From assembly GCA_026003475.1 (NCBI GenBank), contig BPHJ01000001.1, forward strand, positions 1,822,501-1,886,500: 64,000 nt of DNA, given 5' to 3'. Positions within the stretch are counted from its first letter, which is position 1; each line of letters opens with the position of its first letter. The translations under genes and the position numbers were made by a program. Under the pieces are notes generated by a model, which was not told the DNA's origin, did not search any database, and was given only the letters and a program-made list of their open reading frames with translations. The DNA comes from Candidatus Kapaibacterium sp. (lineage in GTDB: Bacteria; Bacteroidota; Ignavibacteria; Kapaibacteriales; NICIL-2). Of this stretch, positions 1 through 6,838 are shown in pieces.

Positions 1-12
1 ACTCTCCACGAA
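1..12 (-). rRNA. rrs: 16S ribosomal RNA, extreme 5' end (partial)
   Basis: Read on the minus strand, positions 8 to 1 are TGGAGAGT. This is the sequence that begins 16S rRNA in Bacteroidota and Chlorobi, where it continues TTTGATCCTGGCTCAG; the continuation lies outside the window to the left. The identification rests on this short match plus its context: a boxA-like element at 83-92 and two strong tandem promoters at 125-155 and 211-242, all pointing left. The leader copy of CTCTCCA (25-31) can pair with TGGAGAG (2-8), as expected for rRNA processing stems. The exact mature 5' end is an estimate. Confidence 0.6.
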
Positions 13-82
13 AAAATTTCTTGTTGGAGAGAATTCGCTTCTCGCAAGGCTCACTCGTCGGATTTGGCTGTGCTTCCAGTTT

Positions 83-92
83 TCAAAGAGCC
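83..92 (-). promoter_or_regulatory. boxA-like rRNA antitermination element
   Basis: The minus strand reads GGCTCTTTGA, close to the rrn boxA consensus TGCTCTTTA. It lies between the tandem promoters and the 16S 5' end, where boxA normally sits in an rRNA leader. Nus-factor binding is inferred from this resemblance and position. Confidence 0.45.
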
Positions 93-124
93 GGAACGCT
101 TTCCCTTCCCGCCGGAAGGGGACG

Positions 125-155
125 CAAAAATACAAAACCGCGATCCAATTTGCAA
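125..155 (-). promoter_or_regulatory. rRNA operon promoter P1 (leftward)
   Basis: On the minus strand a -33 TTG (155-153) is followed after 20 nt by the -7 element TATTTTTG (132-125). This matches the Bacteroidota primary sigma consensus TTG/TAnnTTTG. Transcription would start near 118 and run through the boxA-like leader into the 16S gene. Confidence 0.6.
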
Positions 156-210
156 ATCCTTTCCGCAGCCAGCACAGCACTCGATCAGTCCAGCGCCGTT
201 TGCGGGGCCG

Positions 211-242
211 CGAAAATACAACACTGCACCCCTTCCATGCAA
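211..242 (-). promoter_or_regulatory. rRNA operon promoter P2 (leftward)
   Basis: A second copy of the same promoter form: -33 TTG at 242-240, 21 nt spacing, -7 TATTTTCG at 218-211 on the minus strand. It lies about 90 bp upstream of P1. Tandem promoters are typical of rRNA operons. Confidence 0.5.
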
Positions 243-330
243 GAGAAAAATGCAACCACACCGTGCAAACGAAAATCTCGCCACTTTTGTGTACCGACAC
301 TGCCCCACCCACCGACGCACAGTCCCGCCG

Positions 331-338
331 TAAATTTG
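331..338 (+). promoter_or_regulatory. -7 promoter element for tRNA-Arg
   Basis: TAAATTTG at 331-338 fits TAnnTTTG and ends 8 nt before the tRNA 5' end. No TTG is seen at the usual -33 distance, so only the -7 half is supported. Confidence 0.35.
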
Positions 339-346
339 CGCCACAT

Positions 347-420
347 GCGCCCGTAGCTCAGTGGATTAGAGCAGCAGACTTCGGATCTGCCGGTCGGGGG
401 TTCGAATCCCTCCGGGCGCG
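347..420 (+). tRNA. tRNA-Arg (anticodon TCG)
   Basis: A complete cloverleaf can be drawn. The acceptor stem is GCGCCCG (347-353) with CGGGCGC (413-419), and the discriminator base is G. The D arm contains AGCTCAGTGGATTAGAGC. The anticodon stem GCAGA/TCTGC encloses the loop CTTCGGA, giving anticodon TCG (codon CGA, arginine). The T arm is GGGGG-TTCGAAT-CCCTC. CCA is not encoded. It is divergent from the rRNA operon and precedes the M16 peptidase operon by 41 nt. Confidence 0.95.
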
Positions 421-461
421 CTCTTCCCGCTCGATTGTGTTGAGCAATTCTACCGCAACCA

Positions 462-1706
462 ATGACACCAAGCCTGCTCCACCTTCCCAATGGTCTCTGC
501 ATCGTCGCACTCCGCAAAGATGGTCCACCGCTGGTGACAATTGGCGTCGCCTACCACGTCGGCGCAGCTAACGAAGAACCCACCAAAACCGGCTACGCAC
601 ACCTGTTCGAGCATCTGATGTTCGACAATTTCTCCCATCCCGACGGAAAATCCTTCGACGAACTCGTCACTGAAGCAGGCGGCACAAGCAATGCCTACAC
701 GACCTACGACTGGACCTACTACCACATCACACTTCCGTCGAACGCATGGCGTTTTGGCTTGGAGCTGGAAGCAATCCGCATGCACAAGTTTGCTATCAGC
801 CAACGCGCACTCGATACTCAGCGTGCCGTGGTCATCGAAGAAATTGCCGAAAACGTCTTCAACCAACCCTACGGCAGACTCTCCCAACTGGCAGCTCAAG
901 CGGCGTTCGAACAAGGATGCTGCTATTCGTGGGACGTTTATGGCTCGATCGAACACCTGCAAGCTATGACACTCGAGGATGCACGGCAATGGTACGAACG
1001 CTACTACCGCCCGAATAACGCTGTATTGGTCGTCGTTGGTGCACTCGATTCTGTCACCGACGTCCTCGAATGCGCTGCCGACTACTTCGGCCCACTGACA
1101 CCATCGGAGCACCACGCTTTGCCACCACCGCTCTGTCCAGTTCGGCGCCATCACGTCGAACGCGACTCGACGCTGCCCAGCGATATGCTTGTCTGCATGT
1201 ACCACCTTCCCGGCATCAAGGATAAAGAGGCTGTTCTGACGGCATCACTTCTGTCGGTCATGCTCAGTGCGGGGCGTTCCTCTCCGGTTGCACGCCACTT
1301 TGTGCGGGAGCAATTGCTCAGCCATCAGGCAAGCACCACCGTTGATATCCGTGAACACGGCTCGCTGTTCGAGTTCAGTGCACTCGCTCGCAACCAATCT
1401 ATCACTGCTGAGTTTCTGCTCGACCAATGGCAGAAGCTCTTGGGTGCATCGGTTGCCATCCCCCATGACCCCGAACACCTCGAGCGCGCACACAACAAGA
1501 TTCGTCGCCGCTATGCACAAGCATTCCAAACGACCGAAAGTCTCGCCGATATCGTCGCCAGTGCTATGCTTCTGCTGAACGATCCAGAACATCCGTGGAA
1601 AGAACTTCAGATGGTACACTCGATCCCTTCCGACGCTCTCGTCGAGCTTGCCCGCACGTTGGCAACCGAACAACCAGCCATTGTTCAATACTCGACAACC
1701 ACCTAA
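462..1706 (+). CDS. M16 family zinc metallopeptidase
   Basis: A 414-residue protein of the pitrilysin/processing-peptidase family (M16). The inverted zinc motif HLFEH is visible at residues 47-51 (H47, E50, H51), and a glutamate-rich segment at 126-130 (VVIEEIAE) supplies the third ligand about 75 residues downstream, as in the family. The length is that of a single-module M16B subunit rather than a full two-module enzyme. The C-terminal half has the usual second, inactive M16 fold region (QLLSHQAS onward). No clear signal peptide is seen. It is the first gene of a six-gene operon; its stop codon overlaps the doxX-like start by one base. The substrate cannot be told from sequence. Confidence 0.9.
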   Translation: MTPSLLHLPNGLCIVALRKDGPPLVTIGVAYHVGAANEEPTKTGYAHLFEHLMFDNFSHPDGKSFDELVTEAGGTSNAYTTYDWTYYHITLPSNAWRFGLELEAIRMHKFAISQRALDTQRAVVIEEIAENVFNQPYGRLSQLAAQAAFEQGCCYSWDVYGSIEHLQAMTLEDARQWYERYYRPNNAVLVVVGALDSVTDVLECAADYFGPLTPSEHHALPPPLCPVRRHHVERDSTLPSDMLVCMYHLPGIKDKEAVLTASLLSVMLSAGRSSPVARHFVREQLLSHQASTTVDIREHGSLFEFSALARNQSITAEFLLDQWQKLLGASVAIPHDPEHLERAHNKIRRRYAQAFQTTESLADIVASAMLLLNDPEHPWKELQMVHSIPSDALVELARTLATEQPAIVQYSTTT

Positions 1707-2143
1707 TGCGACTGCTGTACTTGTTCGGCACCGGCAACACCGACGTTGCGCTGCTCCTTGTGCGACTATGGACAGGCGCCATGATGATCTACCATGGTGC
1801 ACTCAAACTCTTCGGTGGGATGGAGCGCTTCCTGGAAACCGTCACAACGAAGCTGCATCTTCCACCACTGCTGGGATGGATTGCTGCCTTGACAGAATTG
1901 AGCGGCGGCATCTTGTTGGTTGTTGGTTTTCTTGCGCGGCCCGCCGCACTCGGTGTGGCAGTAACAATGGCTGTTGCCGCCTTTGGTGCCCATGCAACCG
2001 ATCCGTGGTCTCGGAAAGAATTCGCTCTGTGTTACTTCGTCTTCAGTATCGCCGTGCTCATTGCCGGAGCCGGAAAGTACAGTCTCGATAGCGGTATCGC
2101 ACGGCGCGTTGAGCAACAGTCTCACTATCATCGTCTTTCGTAG
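1706..2143 (+). CDS. DoxX family membrane protein
   Basis: A 145-residue integral membrane protein with about four hydrophobic segments (around 10-30, 52-72, 77-95, 108-125). The pattern RLWTGAMMIYHGALKLFGG followed by AALTELSGGILLVVG is typical of the DoxX/DoxD-like family found in many bacterial inner membranes. The start at 1706 is chosen because it is the ATG overlapping the stop of the M16 gene (TAATG). An upstream in-frame ATG at 1595 would place charged, non-membrane sequence in front. The role is unknown; DoxX proteins are linked to redox or oxidative-stress complexes in some bacteria. Confidence 0.8.
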   Translation: MRLLYLFGTGNTDVALLLVRLWTGAMMIYHGALKLFGGMERFLETVTTKLHLPPLLGWIAALTELSGGILLVVGFLARPAALGVAVTMAVAAFGAHATDPWSRKEFALCYFVFSIAVLIAGAGKYSLDSGIARRVEQQSHYHRLS

Positions 2144-2145
2144 CC

Positions 2146-2589
2146 ATGCACCGCATTGCAATTGGAGCGGACCACGCCGGTTTTCATGCCAAGCAACTCC
2201 TTGCCGAGCATCTCTGCGCTGCTGGGTACCAGGTGCACGATTTAGGAACCTTCAGCGAGGAGTCCGTAGACTATCCCGATATCGCTGTTGCGGTAGCACG
2301 CTGCGTTGCGCACGGTGAGGACGAGCTGGGCATCTTGCTCTGCGGCAGTGGTATCGGTGTCTCGATTGTTGCGAATAAAATCGTTGGTATCCGTGCAGCC
2401 AATTGTTGCACGCCAACAATGGCACACCTTGCACGAGAACATAACAACGCCAACATCCTCTGCATGGGCGCACGACTCCACACGACCGACGAACTCATCG
2501 CCATCACGGATGCATTTTTGAGTGCGTCCTTCGAGGGTGGCCGTCATCAGCGCCGCGTCGAAAAAATTCACTCCACCACAGGTAGATAG
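2146..2589 (+). CDS. rpiB: Ribose-5-phosphate isomerase B
   Basis: A 147-residue RpiB/LacAB-family sugar-phosphate isomerase interconverting ribose 5-phosphate and ribulose 5-phosphate. Family features are complete: the N-terminal IAIGADHAGF with D9 and H10, the catalytic loop CGSGIG starting at C66 (the general base in E. coli RpiB), and H99 in the LAREHNNAN stretch. Length is normal. It sits 2 nt after the DoxX gene and 4 nt before deoC, so ribose-phosphate isomerisation and deoxyribose-phosphate cleavage are probably co-expressed. Confidence 0.95.
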   Translation: MHRIAIGADHAGFHAKQLLAEHLCAAGYQVHDLGTFSEESVDYPDIAVAVARCVAHGEDELGILLCGSGIGVSIVANKIVGIRAANCCTPTMAHLAREHNNANILCMGARLHTTDELIAITDAFLSASFEGGRHQRRVEKIHSTTGR

Positions 2590-2593
2590 TGCG

Positions 2594-3271
2594 ATGAACC
2601 TTGCCGCGACGATTGACCATACGCTTCTTCGTCCCGACCAAAGCACAGCCGACCGGATCGAGCAACTCTGCCGTGAAGCCATCGAGTTTGGCTTTGCGTC
2701 TGTCTGCGTGCTGCCCTGCTGGGTACCGCTTGCAGTGCACATGCTCAGCGAAACGCTAATCCCAGTGTGCTCGGTGGTGGGCTTTCCCCTTGGTGGCAAT
2801 CTTGCAACAACAAAGCGCGCCGAAGCACAACACTTGCTCGCTGTGGGTGCACGGGAGTTGGATATGGTGCTCAACATTGCTGCACTCAAAAGCGGCAACG
2901 ACCGCCTCGTGCTCGACGACATTGCTGGTGTTGTCGAAACAGCGCACGCAGCGGGTGCGCTCGCCAAAGTCATCATCGAGTGCGGCGCGCTCACCGAGGA
3001 CGAGAAACGCCGAGCAGCAGCACTTGTCAGCACTGCTGGCGCCGATTTCATCAAAACTTCGACCGGCTTTGGATATGGGGGTGCAACCGTCGAGGATGTT
3101 CAACTCCTGCGGGCGCAGGTCGCACCAACTGTCAAGGTCAAAGCTTCGGGTGGTATTCGAACGCGGTCACAGGCAGAACAGCTCCTTCACGCTGGCGCCG
3201 ATCGACTGGGCACCAGTGCTGGTGTAGCAATTGTCACTGGCACCGTCGAACCTTCCAGCGCTTCGTACTGA
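2594..3271 (+). CDS. deoC: Deoxyribose-phosphate aldolase
   Basis: A 225-residue class I aldolase that cleaves 2-deoxyribose 5-phosphate to glyceraldehyde 3-phosphate and acetaldehyde. The Schiff-base lysine K154 lies in DFIKTSTGFG, the second lysine K183 in VKVKASGGIR, and the catalytic aspartate D90 in ELDMVLN. The start at 2594 (MNLAATIDHTLL) matches the normal DeoC N-terminus and lies 4 nt after the rpiB stop; a longer frame from 2522 would overlap rpiB. The last codons overlap the next start (TGATG). It most likely serves nucleoside salvage together with rpiB. Confidence 0.95.
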   Translation: MNLAATIDHTLLRPDQSTADRIEQLCREAIEFGFASVCVLPCWVPLAVHMLSETLIPVCSVVGFPLGGNLATTKRAEAQHLLAVGARELDMVLNIAALKSGNDRLVLDDIAGVVETAHAAGALAKVIIECGALTEDEKRRAAALVSTAGADFIKTSTGFGYGGATVEDVQLLRAQVAPTVKVKASGGIRTRSQAEQLLHAGADRLGTSAGVAIVTGTVEPSSASY

Positions 3272-4191
3272 TGCACAATCACGACCACGCACACGTTCAC
3301 CCCGACCTTCGCTCCTTGACCATTGCAATTGGGACAACGCTGCTCATTGCAGTTGTCCAAATTGTCGGCAGCGTCATCTCCGCATCCTTGGCGTTGCTGT
3401 CGGATAGCGCGCACATGGCAGTTGACCTTTCATCGTTGATTATCGCCTACGTCAGTCTGCGCATGGCGCAGCGACGAACCGAGCGCCATCGCTTCACCTA
3501 TGGCTGGCGCCGGGTCGAGATTTTGGCAGCATTGCTCAACGGTGTTGCTCTGCTGGTCATCTGTGCGTTGATCGCGATCGAAGCATTTGAGCGGATCGGC
3601 GCACCACGAGCGATTCACACTACTCCAATGCTCGTGGCTGCAACGATTGGGCTGGTTGCCAATGGCATTGCGTGGTACGTGCTTCGCGACTCGACCCACT
3701 TGACAACCCGGAGCGCATATCTCCACGTGCTCAATGATTTGCTCTCGTCGGGAGTTGTGATCGTCGGCGGCGTTGTGATGTGGTACACAGGCTGGCACCT
3801 GCTCGATCCTCTGCTCTCGCTGGCAATCACTGTCTTTATCGCCCGTAGTGGGATTGGGATTGTTCGGCGTGCGCTCGTGATCTTGATGGAATCAACGCCG
3901 GAACACCTGCACGTGGACGAAGTGCGTCGAGCACTCTGCGATCATCCAAACGTGCGCGGCATTCATGATTTGCACGTGTGGCAACTGGGTGCAACCTCGC
4001 ATGCCATGAGTGCGCATGTTGTCGTTGCCGATGATGCCGATCGTGATCAGACACTCGGGCAGCTTCGTGCACTGGTCGAGGAGCGCTTCGGGATCAGCCA
4101 TGCTACCTTGCAGTTGGAGGGCGAGCCTTTCGCCCAAGCGGAGCGCTGCAGTGGGTGCGAACATAACGACCCCTTTTCCGCAGACCGATGA
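3271..4191 (+). CDS. Cation diffusion facilitator (CzcD-like zinc exporter)
   Basis: A 306-residue CDF-family transporter. The N-terminus is histidine-rich ([10 protein letters not shown]), and about six membrane segments follow. The paired HxxxD-type metal sites are seen in SDSAHMAVD and in LHVLNDLL. The C-terminal cytosolic domain contains [10 protein letters not shown], typical of CDF dimerisation domains, and the tail ends with a Cys/His cluster (CSGCEHND). It probably exports Zn2+ or related divalent ions in exchange for protons. The ATG overlaps the deoC stop by one base and its end overlaps dut by 4 nt. Confidence 0.92.
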   Translation: MHNHDHAHVHPDLRSLTIAIGTTLLIAVVQIVGSVISASLALLSDSAHMAVDLSSLIIAYVSLRMAQRRTERHRFTYGWRRVEILAALLNGVALLVICALIAIEAFERIGAPRAIHTTPMLVAATIGLVANGIAWYVLRDSTHLTTRSAYLHVLNDLLSSGVVIVGGVVMWYTGWHLLDPLLSLAITVFIARSGIGIVRRALVILMESTPEHLHVDEVRRALCDHPNVRGIHDLHVWQLGATSHAMSAHVVVADDADRDQTLGQLRALVEERFGISHATLQLEGEPFAQAERCSGCEHNDPFSADR

Positions 4192-4631
4192 ACGTGCTCA
4201 TCCGACGGACTGATCCGCGTTTTGCTGATCTGCCCTTGCCACAGTACGCCTCTGCCGGCGCAGCAGGGATGGATCTGTGTGCAGCAGTTGACGAGCCGAT
4301 CGTTGTGCCTCCGCATGGCATTGTCGTCGTCCCAACCGCTTTGGCACTTGCACTCCCTCCTGGATACGAAGCACAGGTTCGCTCGCGCAGCGGTTTAGCT
4401 GCACACCATGGACTCTTTTGCCTCAATGGACCCGGCACGATTGATAGCGACTACCGCGGCGAAATCAAGGTTATCATTGCCAATTTTGGGAATGTCCCCT
4501 TCACCATCGAGCGCGGCATGCGCATTGCGCAATTAGTGATCGCTCGCTATGAGCGTGTTCAGTGGGAAGAAGTCGCGGACTTACCCCCAACCGCCCGCGG
4601 TGATGGCGGTCTGGGCAGCACTGGTGGATAG
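4188..4631 (+). CDS. dut: Deoxyuridine 5'-triphosphate nucleotidohydrolase
   Basis: A 147-residue homotrimeric-type dUTPase that hydrolyses dUTP to dUMP and pyrophosphate. All five conserved motifs appear in order: AGMDL (near residue 27), [23 protein letters not shown], and the C-terminal arm [10 protein letters not shown]. The start overlaps the stop of the transporter gene (ATGA). It is the last gene of the 462-4631 operon and is followed by a hairpin at 4665-4696. Confidence 0.96.
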   Translation: MNVLIRRTDPRFADLPLPQYASAGAAGMDLCAAVDEPIVVPPHGIVVVPTALALALPPGYEAQVRSRSGLAAHHGLFCLNGPGTIDSDYRGEIKVIIANFGNVPFTIERGMRIAQLVIARYERVQWEEVADLPPTARGDGGLGSTGG

Positions 4632-4664
4632 TCTGTAAGCCTGTGTTCGCCTCCACAAAAACGC

Positions 4665-4696
4665 TGCGCTCCTGCAGCTCACACCGCAGGAGCGCA
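4665..4696. terminator. Shared hairpin terminator between dut and the double-glycine peptide gene
   Basis: A perfect 11-bp inverted repeat, TGCGCTCCTGC (4665-4675) and GCAGGAGCGCA (4686-4696), with a 10-nt loop. On the minus strand it is followed by GCGTTTTTG, so it looks best as a terminator for the leftward small gene. On the plus strand the following GTTTGTTTG is a weaker U-tract for dut. Confidence 0.65.
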
Positions 4697-4710
4697 CGCG
4701 CGTTTGTTTG

Positions 4711-4750
4711 CTACATGGAGAGTCCGTTCTCATGGCTTCACTCCACGTAG
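4711..4750. repeat. Second inverted repeat in the 3' region of the small peptide gene
   Basis: CTACATGGAG (4711-4720) and CTCCACGTAG (4741-4750) are complementary with one mismatch. The structure lies just after the stop codon of the small gene on the minus strand. It may stabilise the transcript or help termination; no function is shown. Confidence 0.35.
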
Positions 4751-4761
4751 CGATGCCCTAT

Positions 4762-4902
4762 TTAGCCCTTGGGTTCAGGCGGAGGAGCTGGCTCTGTGCC
4801 ACGATCTTCCCCGAAGTCCCAAATAATGCCCCAGCCACCACCGACGACGGTTTGCATCTGCTCGGCGGTGAGGAGCTCCAGACCAATATTGCGGCTGTCC
4901 AT
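4762..4902 (-). CDS. Short double-glycine leader peptide (putative secreted peptide precursor)
   Basis: A 46-codon gene. It has a near-perfect ribosome binding site, AGGAGGT (4913-4907), 4 nt before the ATG, and ends with TAA. Residues 8-22 read LELLTAEQMQTVVGG, matching double-glycine leaders of bacteriocin and Bacteroidota peptide precursors (hydrophobic positions, an acidic residue, then GG) that are cut by C39-type ABC transporters. The predicted mature part, after residue 22, is 24 residues: a tryptophan-containing segment (GWGIIWDFGEDRG) then a proline-rich tail. It has its own upstream region with a candidate promoter and repeated motifs, and a hairpin terminator after it. No transporter or maturation gene lies in this window. 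Precursor identity is inferred from the leader only. Confidence 0.65.
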   Translation of the reverse strand: MDSRNIGLELLTAEQMQTVVGGGWGIIWDFGEDRGTEPAPPPEPKG

Positions 4903-4937
4903 ACGGACCTCCTGCAAAAAAGTGGAACATACACTCC

Positions 4938-5026
4938 ATTCCTACCCCCGACCGATGGGGTGTAGGAATTTCTCCTACAAACTTACGAAAGAAATTCCTA
5001 CTTTGCAAGAGCAAACTCATTCCTGC
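4938..5026 (-). promoter_or_regulatory. Regulatory region with repeated GTAGGA motif
   Basis: On the minus strand, GTAGGAAT-type elements occur at 5001-4994 and 4945-4938, with a GCAGGAAT variant at 5026-5019. Between them is a palindrome, TGTAGGA-N5-TCCTACA (4961-4979). All lie upstream of the double-glycine peptide gene and downstream of the phosphatase stop. The palindrome is the kind of site a dimeric regulator binds; the regulator is unknown. Confidence 0.4.
4978..5008 (-). promoter_or_regulatory. Candidate promoter for the double-glycine peptide gene
   Basis: On the minus strand TTG (5008-5006), 20 nt, then TAAGTTTG (4985-4978), fitting the Bacteroidota TTG/TAnnTTTG consensus. The GTAGGA elements flank it on both sides. 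A start near 4971 would give a leader of about 70 nt containing the palindrome 4961-4979. Confidence 0.45.
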
Positions 5027-5036
5027 AAATTTTTTT

Positions 5037-6629
5037 TTACCGCTCTTGCTTCGTACGATGCAAAGGGAGTGTACGGCCATCGCCGACAGGTGGAGATATC
5101 CCAAGCAGAGAAAGTACCGTTGGGACAATGTCAACAGGACTGCACGGCGTTGTCACCTGCTGGGATGCTATACCGGCACCGAAGAAAATCAGCGGAACCC
5201 AGCGATCGTACTCGTAGGGTGTACCATGCTGTGCAGGCGTCGAGCCAAAAATCCAATGCGGCTTCGGGTACACAACCACATTCCCACAGCGCTCGGAGTA
5301 AAAGCTTCGGCGAATTAGGCCGACTATACCCGTATCGAGCGCATTGATGATATCCCAACGGCTGTATGCATAGGCAATACCGCTGTGTTGACGGAGCCAC
5401 CGTGCAAGCTGTGCTGCTGCTGTGTCGTGCGATAGACCGCGTGCTGTAATTGCAGTCGAATCCAACCATAGCCACGGTGGGAAAAAGTACTTCAGCACTG
5501 GTGCACTATCCTGGCCATACTGCTCTGCCCAGCGTGCGACCCACGCAGCAAGGGTATCCCCACGAATACGACCTGCATCATGATGCCGATGCCGTTCCAA
5601 TTCCGGAATACTGCCGGCACCATGGTCGCTGGTCAGAACGAGCAGGTACCGCCCAGGTCCAACCCACCGGTCCAGGCTATCGAGGAAGTCAGCAAGCACA
5701 CGATCGCAGGCAACCAGCAATTCTGCATACTCGCGGCTATCGTGTCCGAACAGGTGCCCAACGTAGTCTGTTGTGGAAACGCTGATGCAGAGCAGATCGG
5801 GCACCTCATCGCTGCCAAGTGCTTCCGCACGGATACAATCCTCTGCTGCACGGAAGAGCCACTCGACGGCATATGGTGTCAGAGCAAAAGCATGCCAGAA
5901 GCTATCGCTGGTTGTATCGCGAGGAATAACGTGAGGGAAGGTGTTGCCACCAGCAGGAAATCGCCCTTCCCATCGAACAGTGTCGGCTGGAGCTGAGGCA
6001 GGCAAATGAGCATCCCACCGTGCACCAGCGTACTGCGCGGGCGGATGCTGGCGATTGAATCGGTCCACCCATGCAGGGGATGGCCCATAGTATGCCGAAC
6101 TGCCAAGACCAATCCCTGGCTCGAGCCAATACGCACCACTGGGTCGGTGTCCGCCGAGAAAAATTGCACCGCGATCTTTATGCGAGAAGCTCCACACCTT
6201 GCTCTGCGGGAATGTGCGTTGGAGGTAGTCCCCCAGCGTAGGTACCAGCAACATTCGTGGGGATGGACACCCAAGCGCTGTGTCATCGGTCGCATAGTAA
6301 GCACGTCCAGCAATCACGAAGTCGTTGCCAATGATCCCATGCCGCGATGGATTGCACCCCGTTGCAATCGTTGCATGTCCGGCAGCAGTGACTGTCGTCG
6401 CGTAGTCAAACAAACAGTGGGTCGCAACCGCCCCCTCACGGAGCAATCGCCGAAAGCCACGTTCTCCAAGCCATGGCTCAACCATCGTAAGTCGGTCGGC
6501 ACGAAGCTGGTCGTAGCACAGGACCACCACTAATCGCGGCTGTAGTGATGCCATGACCAGTCCAGCATTGAGCACTGCAACAACAAGACTCACACGAAAC
6601 AACATCGGCTCACTGTACAAAGTGATCAT
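5037..6629 (-). CDS. PafA-like alkaline phosphatase / phosphodiesterase-superfamily protein
   Basis: A 530-residue exported enzyme of the alkaline phosphatase superfamily, closest in pattern to the PafA type common in Bacteroidota. An N-terminal hydrophobic signal segment (about residues 9-28) precedes the first metal ligand D40 (VVVLCYDQLRAD). The expected nucleophile T79 is in TTVTAAGHATIATG. The second metal site is in LTSDHGAGSIPE, and a late histidine in AQHGTPYEYDRW completes the set. It should release phosphate from phosphomonoesters in the periplasm. The start at 6629 is the first ATG; 6605 is also possible. It lies downstream of tRNA-Leu and its terminator. Confidence 0.85.
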   Translation of the reverse strand: MITLYSEPMLFRVSLVVAVLNAGLVMASLQPRLVVVLCYDQLRADRLTMVEPWLGERGFRRLLREGAVATHCLFDYATTVTAAGHATIATGCNPSRHGIIGNDFVIAGRAYYATDDTALGCPSPRMLLVPTLGDYLQRTFPQSKVWSFSHKDRGAIFLGGHRPSGAYWLEPGIGLGSSAYYGPSPAWVDRFNRQHPPAQYAGARWDAHLPASAPADTVRWEGRFPAGGNTFPHVIPRDTTSDSFWHAFALTPYAVEWLFRAAEDCIRAEALGSDEVPDLLCISVSTTDYVGHLFGHDSREYAELLVACDRVLADFLDSLDRWVGPGRYLLVLTSDHGAGSIPELERHRHHDAGRIRGDTLAAWVARWAEQYGQDSAPVLKYFFPPWLWLDSTAITARGLSHDTAAAQLARWLRQHSGIAYAYSRWDIINALDTGIVGLIRRSFYSERCGNVVVYPKPHWIFGSTPAQHGTPYEYDRWVPLIFFGAGIASQQVTTPCSPVDIVPTVLSLLGISPPVGDGRTLPLHRTKQER

Positions 6630-6675
6630 GTCTGCAAAGTTCGGTCAACCAGTATTGACTGCACCGTAATCAAAC

Positions 6676-6710
6676 GAAAAAACCCACCAACACAGAGACG
6701 TTGGTGGGCT
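6676..6710 (-). terminator. Intrinsic terminator of tRNA-Leu
   Basis: On the minus strand CCCACCAAC and GTTGGTGGG (9 bp, arms at 6700-6708 and 6683-6691) enclose an 8-nt loop and are followed at once by TTTTTT (6682-6677). It begins 8 nt after the tRNA 3' end and separates it from the phosphatase gene. Confidence 0.85.
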
Positions 6711-6715
6711 TTGGG

Positions 6716-6797
6716 TGCGGAAGGCGGGACTTGAACCCGCACGCCTTTCGGCGCCACCCCCTCAAGATGGTGCGTCTGCCAATTCCGCCACTTCCGC
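6716..6797 (-). tRNA. tRNA-Leu (anticodon GAG)
   Basis: An 82-nt class II tRNA. The acceptor stem is GCGGAAG/CTTCCGC with discriminator A. The D arm has the leucine-type GGCGGAATTGGCAGACGC. The anticodon stem CCATC/GGTGG encloses the loop TTGAGGG, giving anticodon GAG (codons CTC/CTT). A short variable arm (GCGCC-GAAA-GGCGT) and T arm GCGGG-TTCAAGT-CCCGC follow. CCA is not encoded. Confidence 0.95.
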
Positions 6798-6814
6798 AGG
6801 AAAACGATTCGTTG

Positions 6815-6822
6815 CAAAAATA
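6815..6822 (-). promoter_or_regulatory. -7 promoter element for tRNA-Leu
   Basis: The minus strand reads TATTTTTG, identical to the -7 element of rRNA promoter P1, 17 nt before the tRNA 5' end. No TTG is seen at the usual -33 distance. Confidence 0.4.
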
Positions 6823-6838
6823 CGGCAGCCAAGCGAAC

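Noticed and set aside
450-1205. Minus-strand open frame of 251 codons
   Set aside because: It is a shadow of the M16 peptidase gene, which has the zinc motif and a well-placed start.
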